In this document: piece after piece, positions 12,060 to 23,955 of the stretch
Position numbering within the stretch: the first letter of the stretch is position 1
Layout of the letters: each line of letters begins with the position of its first letter
Source of the DNA: Linnemannia elongata
Taxonomy: Eukaryota > Mortierellomycota > Mortierellomycetes > Mortierellales > Mortierellaceae
DNA length: 64,000 bases
Assembly (NCBI GenBank): GCA_036320915.1
Contig: JAXBDG010000005.1
Location: 1,054,001-1,118,000, forward strand
Direction of reading: 5' to 3'
Made by a program: the position numbers and the translations under genes
The notes under the pieces: model-generated
What the model saw: only the letters and a program-made list of their open reading frames with translations
Databases searched by the model: none
Told to the model about the DNA's origin: nothing

Positions 12060-12511
12060 AAATAACGCGCCTTTTTTCTTCCTCTGGGTCACGTCTGGAT
12101 GATTTTTTTTGGTAGTCCATGACTCTGTAACTCTGTCCTCTTTTGTCGCCTCGTTATCGTACACTATATCAAAAATAAACCAAAAAGAAAGGATGGCTTG
12201 CTTTGGTCTTCAGGATAGTAGTCTAGCGCGTGTGTCTCAACCCTTCTTACGTGTCCGTGCCTGAAGAGATGAAGAAGAACGCGTTGTGCAATTTTTTCCT
12301 TGTTTATTTTTCTATTTGAACGCGGCAATTCCCTTTTGCGGTCAAATGGACGAGACGGGGGGTCTACTGGGCCTGAACGCCACCATTTGCCACTTTTCCC
12401 AGCCAGAAGCTATTTTTTGTTACTTTTGTTTTTTTGCCACACTTTGGTTCTTTTCTTCTTCTTTCGTTCCATACCCTTCTCCTCTTCACTTCTCCTGCAC
12501 AACAACCCGCC
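12060..12511. other. Intergenic TUG to ASF1
   Basis: About 450 bp. A T-rich 3' flank with an AATAAA-like ATAAAC near 12175 is followed by a T/C-rich leader (about 12415-12505) before the ASF1 ATG. Nothing else is visible. Confidence 0.4.
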
Positions 12512-13743
12512 ATGTCTATTGTGAGCATCACCCAGGTCAACGTGCTGGATAACCCCACACACTTTGCCAACCCCTACCAGTTCGAGATTACATTTGAGTG
12601 CATCGCTCCCCTCGCTGCAGGTAAACATCTACACAACTACACAACAAAACCCTTGTTGTTACTTTTCACTTGGTTTATCATCGCTTTCTAGGGATCATCA
12701 ACCAAGCAGGCCGGCAGGAGGAAGGATTCTACAAAAAGGAGCAGCATCACTCGGGAACTAAGAAATGCAAGCGAGTCGATCTCGCCTTACGGGATGTGTG
12801 TGTGTGTGTGTTTTTTTTTATTGTTATTTTTCTTATGCACGTTGGTGGGAATGCCCGAAAAAAAATAAGGCTACTCTGGCTGTTCCTTTTTCCCATCATC
12901 GTCTATTGTTATGGATGAGAAGTTCTAACATTTCTTTTCACTTTTGTTCTCGTGGACGTGCAGACCTCGAATGGAAGATCATTTACGTTGGCTCAGCGGA
13001 CAGCAACGCCCATGACCAGGTCCTGGAGTCTATTATGGTCGGACCTATTCCCGTCGGTGTGAACAAGTTTGTTTTCCAGGTACAGCATCATGTCAACACG
13101 TACTCTTGTTTGCTTTTTCGAGGCTCATGCTTACAAGAGACCAAGAAAACAAAAAACTCCACAAGCCGCCTTTCATACCGCATTTTTCACTATCATTGAC
13201 AATACCCCCCCCCCCCCCCCATTACTGATAACCACCTTGACAACATAAAAAAACAACCCACTAGGCGGATGCCCCCAAGCCAGAGCTGATCCCACATAAT
13301 GACATTGTGGGGGTGACGGTGATTCTGATTACATGCTCGTACCAGGACAAGGAGTTTGTCCGGATCGGATACTATGTCAACAACGACTATCTGGAGCAAG
13401 AGTTGCGCGAGAATCCCCCAGAGCAGATTGCCTACGACAAGCTCTTCCGTTCCATCTTGGCCGAGAAGCCTCGCGTCACTCGCTTCCCCATCAACTGGTA
13501 AGGATTTTGGAGGGCTGTTGTTACTGAAGCAGACTAGGATCGCGTATTAGTCGTCGTGAAACTGTAGTAATTCATGTTTTAAATATGTTTACTCCATCCT
13601 TTTGTTTTCGTGAACCTTGTAGGGACAACCCTATGATTGAGGAGCAGCCACCAATGCAGACAGAGGAGCAGGTCCAGGAGATTGAGGCTGCCCAGAAGGC
13701 ACAGCTTATGGAGAGCGGTGAGTGGGAGGACATGGAGGCTTAA
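12512..13743 (+). CDS. ASF1: Histone H3-H4 chaperone Asf1
   Basis: Exons: 12512-12620, 12964-13079, 13265-13497 and 13623-13743 (192 aa). It binds the H3-H4 dimer in the nucleus and hands it to CAF-1 and HIRA during replication-coupled and replication-independent assembly. The immunoglobulin-like core is complete: it opens MSIVSITQVNVLDNP and NPYQFEITFECI, continues LEWKIIYVGSA and VGPIPVGVNKFVFQADAP, and contains VTVILITCSYQDKEFVRIGYYVNN and RFPINWDNP. The acidic C-terminal tail is short (EWEDMEA), unlike the long polyacidic tail of yeast Asf1 and closer to animal length. Intron 1 (343 nt) contains a TG repeat, and intron 2 holds a C16 run. All phases agree. Confidence 0.96.
13205..13220. 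repeat. C16 homopolymer in ASF1 intron 2
   Basis: Sixteen C residues lie within the 185-nt intron 2, about 45 bp before the acceptor. C/G homopolymers of this size are rare in AT-rich introns. Confidence 0.9.
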
Positions 13744-14361
13744 AAAATTAGTCAAAATACGCGCACTTTCAGTATCCAAAGATCATAATTTCCGAATCGA
13801 GTGCAGGAGAAGTCTGATATAACAATACACAATCGAGGATGACAGTGGACGATGGGCAATGGACGGGAAGCTGGCGGTCAATAATACACGGCACCTTTGT
13901 TTTTTGCCTGGTCAATTTTTTTCTCCTTTCTTCACCGTTCCTTTTCCACTTTTCGTCTTTTCCTTATTTTTTCGCCCTTTTCTTTTACCCCTATCTCTTG
14001 TCAAAACAACAAACAATAAAGTAATACAACGGACAATAACAATTCAAAGCGAGCAAGATGAAGGGAATAACGGGATTCACTGCAGTCTTCCCTTTTGCCT
14101 TTAAGCTTGAACCTGCCAACATGTACAACTAATAGGCATTGGCACCATCCGTCTAGTATGATCATGCCCTGCGAAATATTTAGCAAACAGATTCATTTTG
14201 GTTGACAAAAGTCGGGGGCTTTTTTTATTACGTATATAGGAAAGGTAGGGGGACGCAGGAGAAAGAGGGGAGCAATGGCATATCCAAGTTCTTTAGCGGG
14301 AGCACAAGTCAAAGAACTGCTTCAATCAACCCCACCAAGAAAGTCCAATCTAAAAGCGCAT
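13744..14361. other. Convergent intergenic region, ASF1 and periplasmic-binding-fold gene
   Basis: About 620 bp between two stop codons on opposite strands. It is T-rich on the ASF1 side (about 13900-14020) and GA-rich beyond. It should hold both 3' UTRs; no gene was recognised. Confidence 0.4.
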
Positions 14362-17300
14362 TTAGAAAAGGAGGGCGGCAGCCAAGAGACCGACAAAGGC
14401 GGTCAAGGCAGATCCAGCAACGGCCTTGTTGGCAGCGTTGCCGGCCTTCATGGTGGAGCAGACGATGGCACGGTCGGGGACGGGGGTGGTGGCGTCGGTG
14501 GCAGTGCAGTTGGCGCTGCTCAACAACTGCTTGGGCTCGTTGTTGGCAATGTTGCGGAGCCAGTTGTACTTGATGTCCTTGGGGAGGGCATCGGGGTGGG
14601 TGGCACGGATAATATCCTGGAGAGCAGCATCAGCCATAACAACGGCACCACCGAACCAGTCACGACCGTCGTTGGGGTTGACCAAACCGTCCTCACGGAA
14701 GACAGCCTTGTTGGCAAGGAACTTGTAGTTAGCAGTGTCAGCGGCGGTCAAACCGTAGGAGGTGAGGAAGGCAGCCATGTCAGAACCAGCAAAGGTCTCG
14801 TCAATGATGACGTCGACATCCTTGATGGCGGCCAAGAACTCGGTAGAGGTAGTAAAGGTACCCTTGGTGGTGCCGTTGTAGAAAGACGCACCGGCATCGA
14901 CGGTGAGGATCTTCTTGTAGTCGGCACCGGAGAGGGTCCAGGTAGCGGTGTTGTTGTTGAAGGACGAGGGGGCGACGTAGGACGACCAGGCAACGATGGG
15001 CTTGGTGGCCTTGGCGTTGGCGGCGCTCTTGAAGCAGTTGTAGTTGTTGTTGATCGAGGCGGTCAACTTCTGGGCGGACTCTTCCAAGTTAAAGAAGGTT
15101 GAGTAGAACTCGAGCCACTCAGCGCGCTATTTCCATGAAGGAATCAGAAGGAGGATGGCGGTCAGTTGTCTGGTTGAATGATTGGATAACAGAGGAAGAG
15201 AGGTCGTCATTGTCCATCAATCCTGGAGCCTCCTGTTTGTCGCTGGTTTCAGGGCGTTGGGTGTCACTGCATAAGGAATATTCTTATCTCAAGAAACAAA
15301 AGGCGGGGATTGTCATTCCTCTCAAATCATTTTTGTTGTACTCGCGTGGCCTCGGAGGAGAGGAAACATCAAACAATATCCAACAACCACAAACAAACAA
15401 CCGCAACCACAAATGCAATCAAGCACCAAGAGCACCAAAAAAAGATGATAACTTACGTTCAATGGGCCGGGATCCGAAACCTCAGAGGTGCCAACAGTCT
15501 TGGTCTCAGTGCCGTTCTCAACACTGAAGCCGCTACCAAAGACGATATCGGCTCCCTTGAACTGCTCAGCACGGAGGGTCTTGTTGGCATCCTCGAGGCC
15601 CACAATCTCTCCCTTCTCCAGACCAAGCTGGACACAGGGTGAGCTCACCAGCCCCTCAGTGTCAACCACCTTAAGAGCGGAACGCTTACCCAACATCTCA
15701 ATGTATGCAACGGAGGTGGTAGTCAACGACGCGACTGCTTGGACGGGGACCGAGACGAAGATGGTGTCGTTGGCAAACTGTGAGGCTGGTGGGGGAGTCG
15801 TTCCGCACTGGTAAAGGACAAAGTCCTTCTTCCCGGCGGTGTTCGTCACGACCTTGTAGTTGTTGGCGTAACGGACCTTGAAAAGGGCAGCATTGTCGAC
15901 TATGTGAATGCAGGGTGAGAAAGTGGAAGAAGAGTTAATAAAATGAAGGTGATGTTCAGTTTAGGCGAATGCCTTTATTTCCGTCTCTTCTGCAGTGTAC
16001 CAATTCGCGTCGTTCGCTTTTTTTTTTTTTTTTTTTCATCTCATCTTTTCAATCCGTTGAGTGTTCTCTCCGCTGTTCATCTTAGTCATTCAAGTGCCGT
16101 CTGCTTCCCCCCGCGTCGGCCAACAGAAAACAAATAAGAGCGATGAAAGAGGGAAAAAAAAAAAAAAAAAAGAAAAAAAAAGACCGCACGAAAAGGAAAA
16201 GGAGGAGTGGAATATGCAAGATCGCCAAATGAATCTTTTTTTTTCTTTTTTTTCTTTTCGTTGTTTAATGACTGTGGCCCCTTCGTGTGGGTGGTTCAGC
16301 TGGTGCTCTCAATTCAAGGTGCCCCTCTTTTCTTCCTTTTCTTCCTGCCCCCAACTCTCTCTTTCTTTTTCTCACGTAATTTGCCTTTCAATGCAAGAGT
16401 CGTTTTTCACGATTATCATTGCATCCGGAGTAGGGCTACTTTCTTTCTTCCGGACTCCTACAAAAGATCCCAGCTTCTTTCTTCTTTAAAGACCCTCTCC
16501 GCCCCAATGAAATGAAACCGCCCACTTGGAAAGATCTTTTTTAGGGTTTTAAAGTGACCGGAAAGGATTCCTAGCCACGAAAGATCTCGCCATCGCAAGT
16601 CTCTCCTTCCTTCGCTTTGTTCAAGAAAAAGCTCATAACCCATAACAGGTAGAGACCAGAAACCCCCAGTCAACAAGTGGTCGGATCTCCAATACCAAAG
16701 GATAAAAAAATGATGAGAGCGAAAAAAAATTGAGCGAAGGGCATGCACGCCATGTGAGATGTTGCTTGAGTAAAAAGGACCATTCTGGGCCACCGAGGAG
16801 AAAGGTGAAAGGTGAAGAGGGTGACTGGTCTATTGGTTGCTGTTTCTTTGTGTATAATGAGTACGCTCAACCGTTACTCCCACGGCCCACACACATACAT
16901 CTATGCTTACTCCATTCCTCCACCTCACACCAGCCGACCACTCCAAAATCAACAAATAAAAAAAAGGAGGATACACAAAGAAAAAAGAGATGAAGAGAAA
17001 GCCTCGGTCAAGTACAGTACTGACTCTTTCCTGGTCTAAACCCGGGTCTATTCTACCTGGCATTCCGAGATCTGAGGTCCGAGGAAAGAAAGGTTCGACT
17101 CGTACCACTTTTCTTTTCTCCCTCCATTAACAAGGTCCCTTTTCTCTCCTTCCGTATCCAAGCATTCCTCCTGGTTCAGAATAATGCGCACTTCTGTACT
17201 CCCTTCTTCATCACTCTTGCATTTATTCGTCCTTGATACATGCACAAAAGCCCCCATCCAATTAAAGTTTCTCTTTCCTTCAGTTCCACTGTTCCAACAA

Positions 17301-17624
17301 GACACTCTCATAATCAACAACACCAGAACCGATTCCCCTTGCGACTTCTGATGTTGGCTCGTTTCGCTTACCGTTGATCTTGCTGGGGAAGTAGTCGACG
17401 TTATCGGAAGGGTTGTAGTTGGTAACGCAATTCTGCCCACCAATGGCCCCTTGACCTTGAGCGGCCGCGGGAGAGATGAGGAAGGGGACCAGGAGCAAGA
17501 AGACGCAGATTGACTGGGCATAGTACTTGCTGAAGACCGACTGGCCGTAGAACGACACAGGCTGGGTCCAGCGGGGGGCCTTGCCCGAAGTCGAGGGAGG
17601 GATGGGGATGCTCTGGACAGCCAT
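14362..17624 (-). CDS. Secreted GPI-anchored protein with periplasmic-binding fold
   Basis: Exons (minus strand): 17624-17372, 15899-15457 and 15126-14362 (486 aa). The N-terminus has a long polar stretch, then a hydrophobic signal core (about 40-55, SICVFLLLVPFLIS) ending AAAQGQ. The body resembles ABC-type siderophore/metal substrate-binding proteins (PF01497-like). It has KVRYANNYKVVTN and FVLYQCGTTPPP, then an SVAYIEMLGKRSALKVV region, LGLEKGEIVGLED, EWLEFYSTFFNLEESAQ, an YKKILTVDAG strand and KDVDVIIDETFA. It ends in a hydrophobic segment after small residues (AGSALTAFVGLLAAALLF), as GPI-anchor signals do. I infer a cell-surface ligand-binding protein, perhaps for ferric siderophores; the ligand is not shown by sequence. 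The 1472-nt first intron is ten times the local norm, but the exon phases match exactly (AAC G joined to TC GAC). No permease or ATPase genes adjoin it. Confidence 0.72.
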
Positions 17625-17758
17625 TGTTTCTTTTTTTGGAATGAGAAAGAAGAAGAGGTGAAGGGGGAGGGGGGTGGTTGAAGGTAGGGGGGGGGGGAGT
17701 GTGGAATGAGGAAAGTGTTCAAATGAAAAAGCGAAAAGGAATGCGCAAACGGAAGAAA

Positions 17759-17766
17759 CTTTTATA
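17759..17766 (-). promoter_or_regulatory. TATA box of the periplasmic-binding-fold gene
   Basis: On the minus strand this reads TATAAAAG, about 135 bp upstream of the ATG at 17624. It is a canonical TATA element at a plausible distance; the transcription start is not determined. Confidence 0.55.
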
Positions 17767-18252
17767 CGCTGGATTTTTTTTCCTTTGGGCCGTTATTGGC
17801 TCTTGTCCAACCCAGGGGAAACGAAAACACAAATTAGTTGTTATGTGGCGCCAATACTGATCGAAAGAGAGCAAGAAAAAACAACGTGCGCACTTCTGTT
17901 TAGGCTAATACTTCCTTTCAAAAAAAAAAAAAAAAGCGAACCCCTCCTCCCCACACAACGTGCATACATATCTCATCGCCACCTGCCTGCTTGCTCAGTG
18001 TACAGGGTGTACATACATCGTCCTTAAGGTACATCCGAAGACAGAAAAAGGAAGACACAAAAGACGCAATTGAATCACCATGAATACAAACACCGACTGG
18101 AATCGAGTGATATGAACGTGAAGAAGCAAAAATATGAGGGGAATAATGCTATGAAGTTGATTTAATGGCTGAATGGGGTTATGCGAGTGTGTAGGGGAAA
18201 CAAAAAAATAATAACTATAATAATAAAAACTACAAGAGATTACTCGAGTGCA
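17767..18252. other. Intergenic, upstream of TATA box to GMP synthase 3' end
   Basis: About 490 bp. It holds an A15 run near 17920 and the AT-rich GMP synthase 3' flank. No coding signal was seen. Confidence 0.4.
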
Positions 18253-20137
18253 TTACTCGAGCTCAATGGTTGCTGGGGGCTTGGAAGAGACATCATAGAC
18301 GACACGGTTGACTCCATCGACCTCGTTACAGATGCGAGAAGAGATCCTCTTGAGAACGTCGTAGGGGAAGGGGAACCAGTCGGCAGTCATAAAGTCAGAG
18401 GTCTCGACAGCACGCAAGCAGATCATCTGCTCGTAGGTACGCTTGTCTCCCTTAACACCGACAGCCTTGACGGGCAACAAAGCAGCATAGGCCTGGGCAA
18501 TCTGGCGGTAAAGACCGGCCTTCTTGATCTCCTCAATGTAAATGTAATCGGCCTTGCGGGCAATGGCGACCTGCTCCTTGGTGACCTCACCGAGGATACG
18601 GATGGCAATACCGGGACCGGGGAAGGGGTGACGCCAGACGAGCTCGTCGTCCATGCCCAAAAGCCTTCCCAACTCACGGACCTCGTCCTTGAACAGCTCA
18701 CGGAGGGGCTCAATCAACTTCAACTTCATGTTCTCCTTCAAACCACCAACGTTGTGGTGGGTCTTGATGGTGGCACTTGGTCCCTTGAACGAGATCGACT
18801 CGATGACATCGGGGTAGAGGGTACCCTGGAGCAAGAACTCGATGGGGGCGGCACCAGAGGCAGCGCAAGCGTCATCAATGGCCTTGGCCTCCTCCTCAAA
18901 GACATCGATGAAGGTGTTACCGATGATCTTGCGCTTCTGCTCGGGGTCGGTCTTGCCCTTGAGGTTGGCCAAGAAACGCTCCGAGGCATCAGCAATCTTG
19001 AGGTTGATGCCCATCTTGTCGACCAACATCTTCTTGGCCTGGGCGCACTCGTTGTGACGCATGACACCGTTGTCGACCAAGATTCCGTGGAAGCGGTCGC
19101 CAATGGCCATGTGCATCAACTTGGCGGCAACAGACGAATCGACACCACCACTGACAGCTCCAATGACCTGTCCATTCTCACCAACAATCTGACGAATGCG
19201 CTCGATCTCCTTGCCAATGAACTCGGACATGGTCCAGTTCTGGGAAGCCTTGCAGACCTTGAGGACAAAGTTCTTGATGATCTGCTTTCCATCAACAGAG
19301 TGGGTAACCTCGGGGTGGAACTGAATACCGAAGAGAGCCTTCTCGTTGTGGCGGATGGCGGCGAAAGGGGCAGTGTTGGTCGAGGCAATGACGCGGAAAC
19401 CCTCAGGGGGGGTAGTGACCTGGTCACCGTGGGACATCCAGACCTGGGACTCAGCGCTCAACTCCTCAAAGAGCATGGAGGACTGGGAATCGGAGGCAGC
19501 AGCGGGCAAGATGTTCAAGACGGCGGGTCCGTACTCGCGGTGGTCACAGGCATCGACCTTACCTCCAAAGTAGTTGGTCATCTCCTATTGAGGTTGTAAC
19601 ATTCCATGGGATGATTTGAATTAGCCACTTGATCCGCATTGCTTGCTTTTTTGGGCATAGCTCCTCCTGATGCTTGATGAAAATGAAAGATTTTTTGGGC
19701 ATGGTGCCAACTCGGTGGACATGGTTCATACCTGGAGACCGTAGCAGATTCCGAGAACGGGGACACCGAGGTCAAAGACACCGGGATCGACGCGGGGGGC
19801 ATCATGATCGTAGACGGAGTAAGGGCTTCCCGAGAGAATGACACCTATTGAGGTAACATATTGGAGAATGTCAGTCTAACAGCTTGTTCTTGGTGGTGGC
19901 AGACATGCAGAGAGTGCATACAGCAGTGAACAAGCATGAATAAGAAGAATAAGTGAAGAGGGGTGACATACCAGTAGGCTTCCAGGAGAGCTCCGAGATC
20001 TTTTGGGTGCATGGCAAGAGCTCGCAGTAGACACCGAACTCACGAATGCGACGGGTGATCAGGTGAGAGTACTGGGAACCAAAGTCGAGGATGAGGATGG
20101 TGTCGAACATCTCGTGGACTTGAGTAGCGTCGGCCAT
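18253..20137 (-). CDS. GUA1: GMP synthase (glutamine-hydrolysing)
   Basis: Exons (minus strand): 20137-19972, 19844-19732 and 19584-18253 (536 aa; yeast Gua1 is 525). It converts XMP, ATP and glutamine to GMP in the cytosol, the last step of guanylate synthesis. The class I glutamine amidotransferase domain is complete: [10 protein letters not shown] at the start, nucleophile Cys89 in GICYGLQ, and His183 and Glu185 in FHPEV. The ATP pyrophosphatase loop SGGVDSS is at 238-244. The dimerisation/XMP-binding C-terminal domain contains WRHPFPGPG and ends KPPATIELE. Both intron junctions split or join codons correctly. A long open frame on the opposite strand mirrors this gene and is a codon-bias artefact. 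Confidence 0.97.
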
Positions 20138-20278
20138 TGTGGAAGGTGTGTGTGGTGGTGTGGATGGGAGAAGGAGAAGAAGTGTGAAGGGGTGAAGAGT
20201 AAGAAGAAAGATTCCCAACCAGAAGGAAAAAAGAAAAAAGAAAACCCAAACAAAAGTGAGAAACAACTTCTCGCCTGG

Positions 20279-20286
20279 TTTATATA
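20279..20286 (-). promoter_or_regulatory. TATA box of GUA1
   Basis: The minus strand reads TATATAAA here, about 145 bp upstream of the GUA1 ATG. A CT-rich leader lies between. It is a strong TATA match. Confidence 0.6.
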
Positions 20287-20838
20287 GGCGCTTAAAAAAA
20301 AAAGCTCTTGGTTGGCTTGTTGGCTTGTTTGTTTTCGCCGATTAAGGGTTTTTAACATGACTGTCTTTTTCTCACTCTTTATGATGCTGCTGACTAGGCT
20401 GGCTTTGAATATTGGTTCCCACGAGAGGACCTCTTTTTGACTCATAGAGGAGCAAACAAGAGAAGAATTGTAAACGCGCTCAATCAACAGATGCAACTCT
20501 ATCGCTCGCCGCTCTTGTCATTATACTAGATATGGGTATTTGTTTATTTTATTTACAAGAGAAAAAAGAGGTCGCGAATATGTGCGTGTGGTATGATATT
20601 GGTGGTATGTCAACGAAAGGGAGAGATCCCGTTGTCCTGTAGATTCTGTAGTCCTTGCTTGCTGCTTGCTTGCAATGTCTTTAAAAGGTCCTTTGTTCAT
20701 TCAACCTTGACGATAATGCTATAGGAATAAAGTAATTGGCCATGTTTAGTCCTTGGTGATCAGACAAGAGAGCAACAATTTGCGCAGGTGCAAGCAAATC
20801 ATGCAAGCTAGTCATTGAACAGCCCATCCTGCTCCCAC
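20287..20838. other. Intergenic GUA1 upstream to GUCD1-like 3' end
   Basis: About 550 bp with no coding signal. It contains the region upstream of the GUA1 TATA box and the 3' flank of the GUCD1-like gene. Several GCTTGCTTGC-type short repeats lie near 20655. Confidence 0.4.
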
Positions 20839-22820
20839 TCACCAGTCGTGATCTGTCCCGCTAGAGTTCCTGGCACGTTCCAGGTCCGCAGCCGCAATAC
20901 TGCAAAGCTCGTCGTTCACTGCGGGATCTACTCGTTCAAAATACCGCATGATCGAAGTGTGGATAAAAAAAGAAGGGCCGTACGAGTGTTAACAATAGCC
21001 ACCAAAAGTGTCCGACAAAAATGCACAGGCTCATGTGAACTACAATAGTAGCAAGAAGAAAATGTGGGTTTACCTCGATAATAAAACATATCCTCATTTG
21101 CATCATACGCCACCAAGACAATAAAGTGACCTGTTTCGTCAAAGACAAAAAAAAGAAGAGGTGTCAGTGTTGCACACACATATGTGTAACAGTTCTTAAT
21201 ACGGACAGCTGCAAGACAACTCACCAATGTACCGAAAGCCCTTCATCCTTTGCACGATCGATCCGAGTGGCCCAGCATTGCAGCTGCAAAAGTTTGTCTT
21301 TTCCTATAATCAGCACAGCCAAGAACCAATGGATCGAGGTCAGATATTAAATTGCACACCATCTTTGCTTGTAACATAGTCTACGAGACAACTTGACACT
21401 TACAAGGCATTGCGGACACTTGAGCAGTCGTTGGTTGACAAGAGTGATGATGGCGTATTTTCTGCAATAGAGAAAGCGCTTGAAGTCGTCCAGTGGAAGG
21501 GTTCTAGACACAATGGCAGAGGTGGTGGGGGTGGTAGAAAGGCACAACAACAACAATAACGACAAAAAAAAGGAGAGGGAGGTAGATGACCCATGTTGGA
21601 TCATATGCCTGGTCAGTTTCAACAAATTATAAACCATGCCACGCGACTTAGTCTCTCCTATTTTTTGTTCGTCCAAATTTTCGTGGTTGCATTAAATTCC
21701 CGTACAGTTCGATCACCCTGACATTAGCCGCGTCTGCATTCTCAAAGAGCTCGTTCACTCGCTTCTGATCGTCGTCGAATGACTATACGTAGTGTGTTGG
21801 GGGTTGCGCAATCAGAGAGGGTAAATGATTTCGCAGTGGAAAAATATAAATGTTAGTACAGTCAGGGATAGCCAGTCAGCCAAGAGGGTTGGGTGATAGA
21901 GTCTGTACAGCGTCAATGACGAACGTCCGCGCCCTTTGGACCATTGGAGAGAAGGAAACAGACAGAAAAGGGTTTTGGCTTTGCTGGTTCAAGATCAACC
22001 GAATGAAAGGGAAAAAGGGGGGGTGCAATAAAGGAACAACTCTAAAAAAAACTCCTTTTTCGATGCACAAAGCAAAACAACAAGACTTTGGACGGGAAGT
22101 AGGTAGGCCATGGGATCATTTGACGGGAAGAAAAAAAAATGACCAAGATTAGACTGACCTTGCGATAGAACTTTTCCTTGGAATGGGCTGCGTCGACTCC
22201 AATCGTGCTTGTGTAGTACGTAAAGTCCCAGCCCTCCCCACGGCCTGGTGATAGATTGGGGACGTGGTACTGAGATGGGGAACGTTTTGAGAACTGGATG
22301 GTTGGTAGGCTGGCTTGGTCGTTGGAGAGCTTTCGTAGGATATATACCAGGTCAATGGTCCACACAGATTCGACTGTGGTATTGTCATCCGCGTTATCAA
22401 TTAATAATGATAGAAAGAGAATGGAGGTGTGGGTCAAAGTCAGTGATTGAGAGTGACATGGTTCAAGGTGCCCGGATGCACGGACCCGAAAGCAATCGGT
22501 GCCAGGTGGGGAATGTAACATGGCTTAATAGCGCTGTTGTTGTGTAGGCGTGAACGTGGCAGGATGGCGAGTGAGCGAGGGACTAGGCTGTGAACTAGTG
22601 CGGGCGCTTGCTGTGGCGCTTCATTTTTTCCTGTAACAAAAGTCGTTTGCTTTGTGGAGGTTGTTGGTAGTTAGAGGTCTTTCCTACCTGAGCAATGGAG
22701 AGACACTTCAGCCAACGAAAGGCGAGAGCCAAGAGCGTTGGCCACCATGGCCACACATGCTAATCCGCAGTCCCAGTTGTCTACTTGGTTGATGTGTGGA
22801 ACGGGTGTCGAGACTTGCAT
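20839..22820 (-). CDS. GUCD1: GUCD1-like (guanylyl cyclase domain-containing 1) protein
   Basis: Exons (minus strand): 22820-22688, 22373-22159, 21782-21706, 21503-21404, 21303-21225, 21130-21074 and 20927-20839 (249 aa; human GUCD1 is about 240). It matches the recalled human protein along its length: VPHINQVDNWDCGLAC, SVWTIDLVYIL, EKFYRKSFDDDQKRVNELF, KYAIITLVNQ, KGFRYIGHFIVLVAYD, and ERARNSSGTDHDW at the end. The Cys18 of WDCGLAC and the His203 of GHFIVL recall cysteine-peptidase (C39-like) folds. The family name comes from plant proteins reported as guanylyl cyclases; the reaction here is unknown. The ATG at 22820 is preferred because upstream in-frame sequence is CT-rich leader. The stop after DHDW overlaps a GTGAGT donor, so a further small 3' exon cannot be excluded, but the model is in frame as given. 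Confidence 0.83.
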
Positions 22821-23955
22821 GTATTCAATGAGAGAAACGAAAGAAAACAAAAGAAAAGGTATGGTGGGTAATGGGAGGGACGGTGCGGAAGAAAGGACGT
22901 TGGCTGAAGGTTGGACGTTGAGAATGGAGTTTGAAATGGCGAAGCGAGAGGAGGAGAGGAGAGGAGGGGGTATGAGAGAGTGAACGTGAAGATAGTGAGA
23001 GTGAGAGGAGACAAGGGACAAAGAGGACAGTGGTAGAAGGAGAGGGTCGTTGGTGCTATGATACAATCGGAAGTGAGAAGAAAGAAGTGGCGGCGAATGA
23101 AGGGTGTGTGTATCAGAATATATGTGCTTGGGAGCAATTGAAAAGAAAAGGAAGAAGGGATAAATAAACCAGATGCAGAGGGTTTAAAAAGAGAGCTTGA
23201 AACGGATCTAATAGCGCCGATACACTGAAAAGCCAAGGATTTGCACACATAGTTGTTCTAATCCAAGCCATCCCGCCCTCCCTCCTTCCTCAATCAGTCG
23301 ACTCTCGTTCTTCATCCCTTTCTACCCACCTCCACTTTTTCCTTCGTCTTATACCAGAACTGTCCGCTTAAGCTGCAAAGTAGATAGAAAGTGAGTGGTT
23401 GTTGCCCGAGACCTTTTTTTTTTTTTTTTTTTCCTTCTGCGACGACCGTTTGTCATGTTCAATCAAAATTCTGATACCTCAGTAAGACAGAAAAAGTCAT
23501 TAGTGATGATGGTGCCTGGATGTCTCTCATGCTCAATGGTGCGATGATACATGCCATCACTATTCACTGCCTCCTATCACTTTTACAGCGTACATGGCGA
23601 GAATGAGAAACAATCCGTGGATATCTTACTTTTTTTGAGTGATATTAATACAAATGGAGAAGAAAGACGTCAACTAGCATCAAATATGGTAAACAGGACC
23701 CTGTTCTTCCCCCCCCCCCCCCCCCCCCCCCCTTCGAACACGAACGCGATCTTTAAAGAAGCACCTTGCGCTGTGGAGGTTCTACCGTTAGTTACTTGCC
23801 CCTTCCACCAAATGTATTCAAGGGTTCTATGTGAAAAGAATCGTCAAAAATGTGCAAAGCGGTCACGAAAAGCTGTGAGTTAGTGGCAAAAGAGAAGGGC
23901 GTTCCTGCGCTTGTTTCTCTTTTTTTTGTCCTTTTGTCGCCCACCTCCGCAAACG
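22821..23955. other. Divergent intergenic region GUCD1-like/MLH1
   Basis: About 1.1 kb. The GUCD1 side is purine-rich on the plus strand, giving a CT-rich leader. There is a T run at about 23413-23432 and a C24 run at 23709-23732, then the short MLH1 promoter. No gene is supported. Confidence 0.45.
23709..23732. repeat. C24 homopolymer upstream of MLH1
   Basis: Twenty-four consecutive C residues, about 225 bp upstream of the MLH1 ATG. The complementary G tract could fold into four-stranded structures. Confidence 0.9.

Noticed and set aside
14275..15102. 275-codon Gly/Val-rich frame on the plus strand
   Set aside because: Antisense of the third exon of the periplasmic-binding-fold gene, which has a recognisable protein sequence.
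17041..17125. tRNA-like stretch with GGTTCGACTC
   Set aside because: No matching acceptor, D or anticodon stems; lies inside the long intron of the minus-strand gene.
18181..19599. 472-codon open frame on the plus strand
   Set aside because: It is the exact antisense of GMP synthase exon 3; Leu/Asp/Gly-rich translation reflects codon bias of the real gene.
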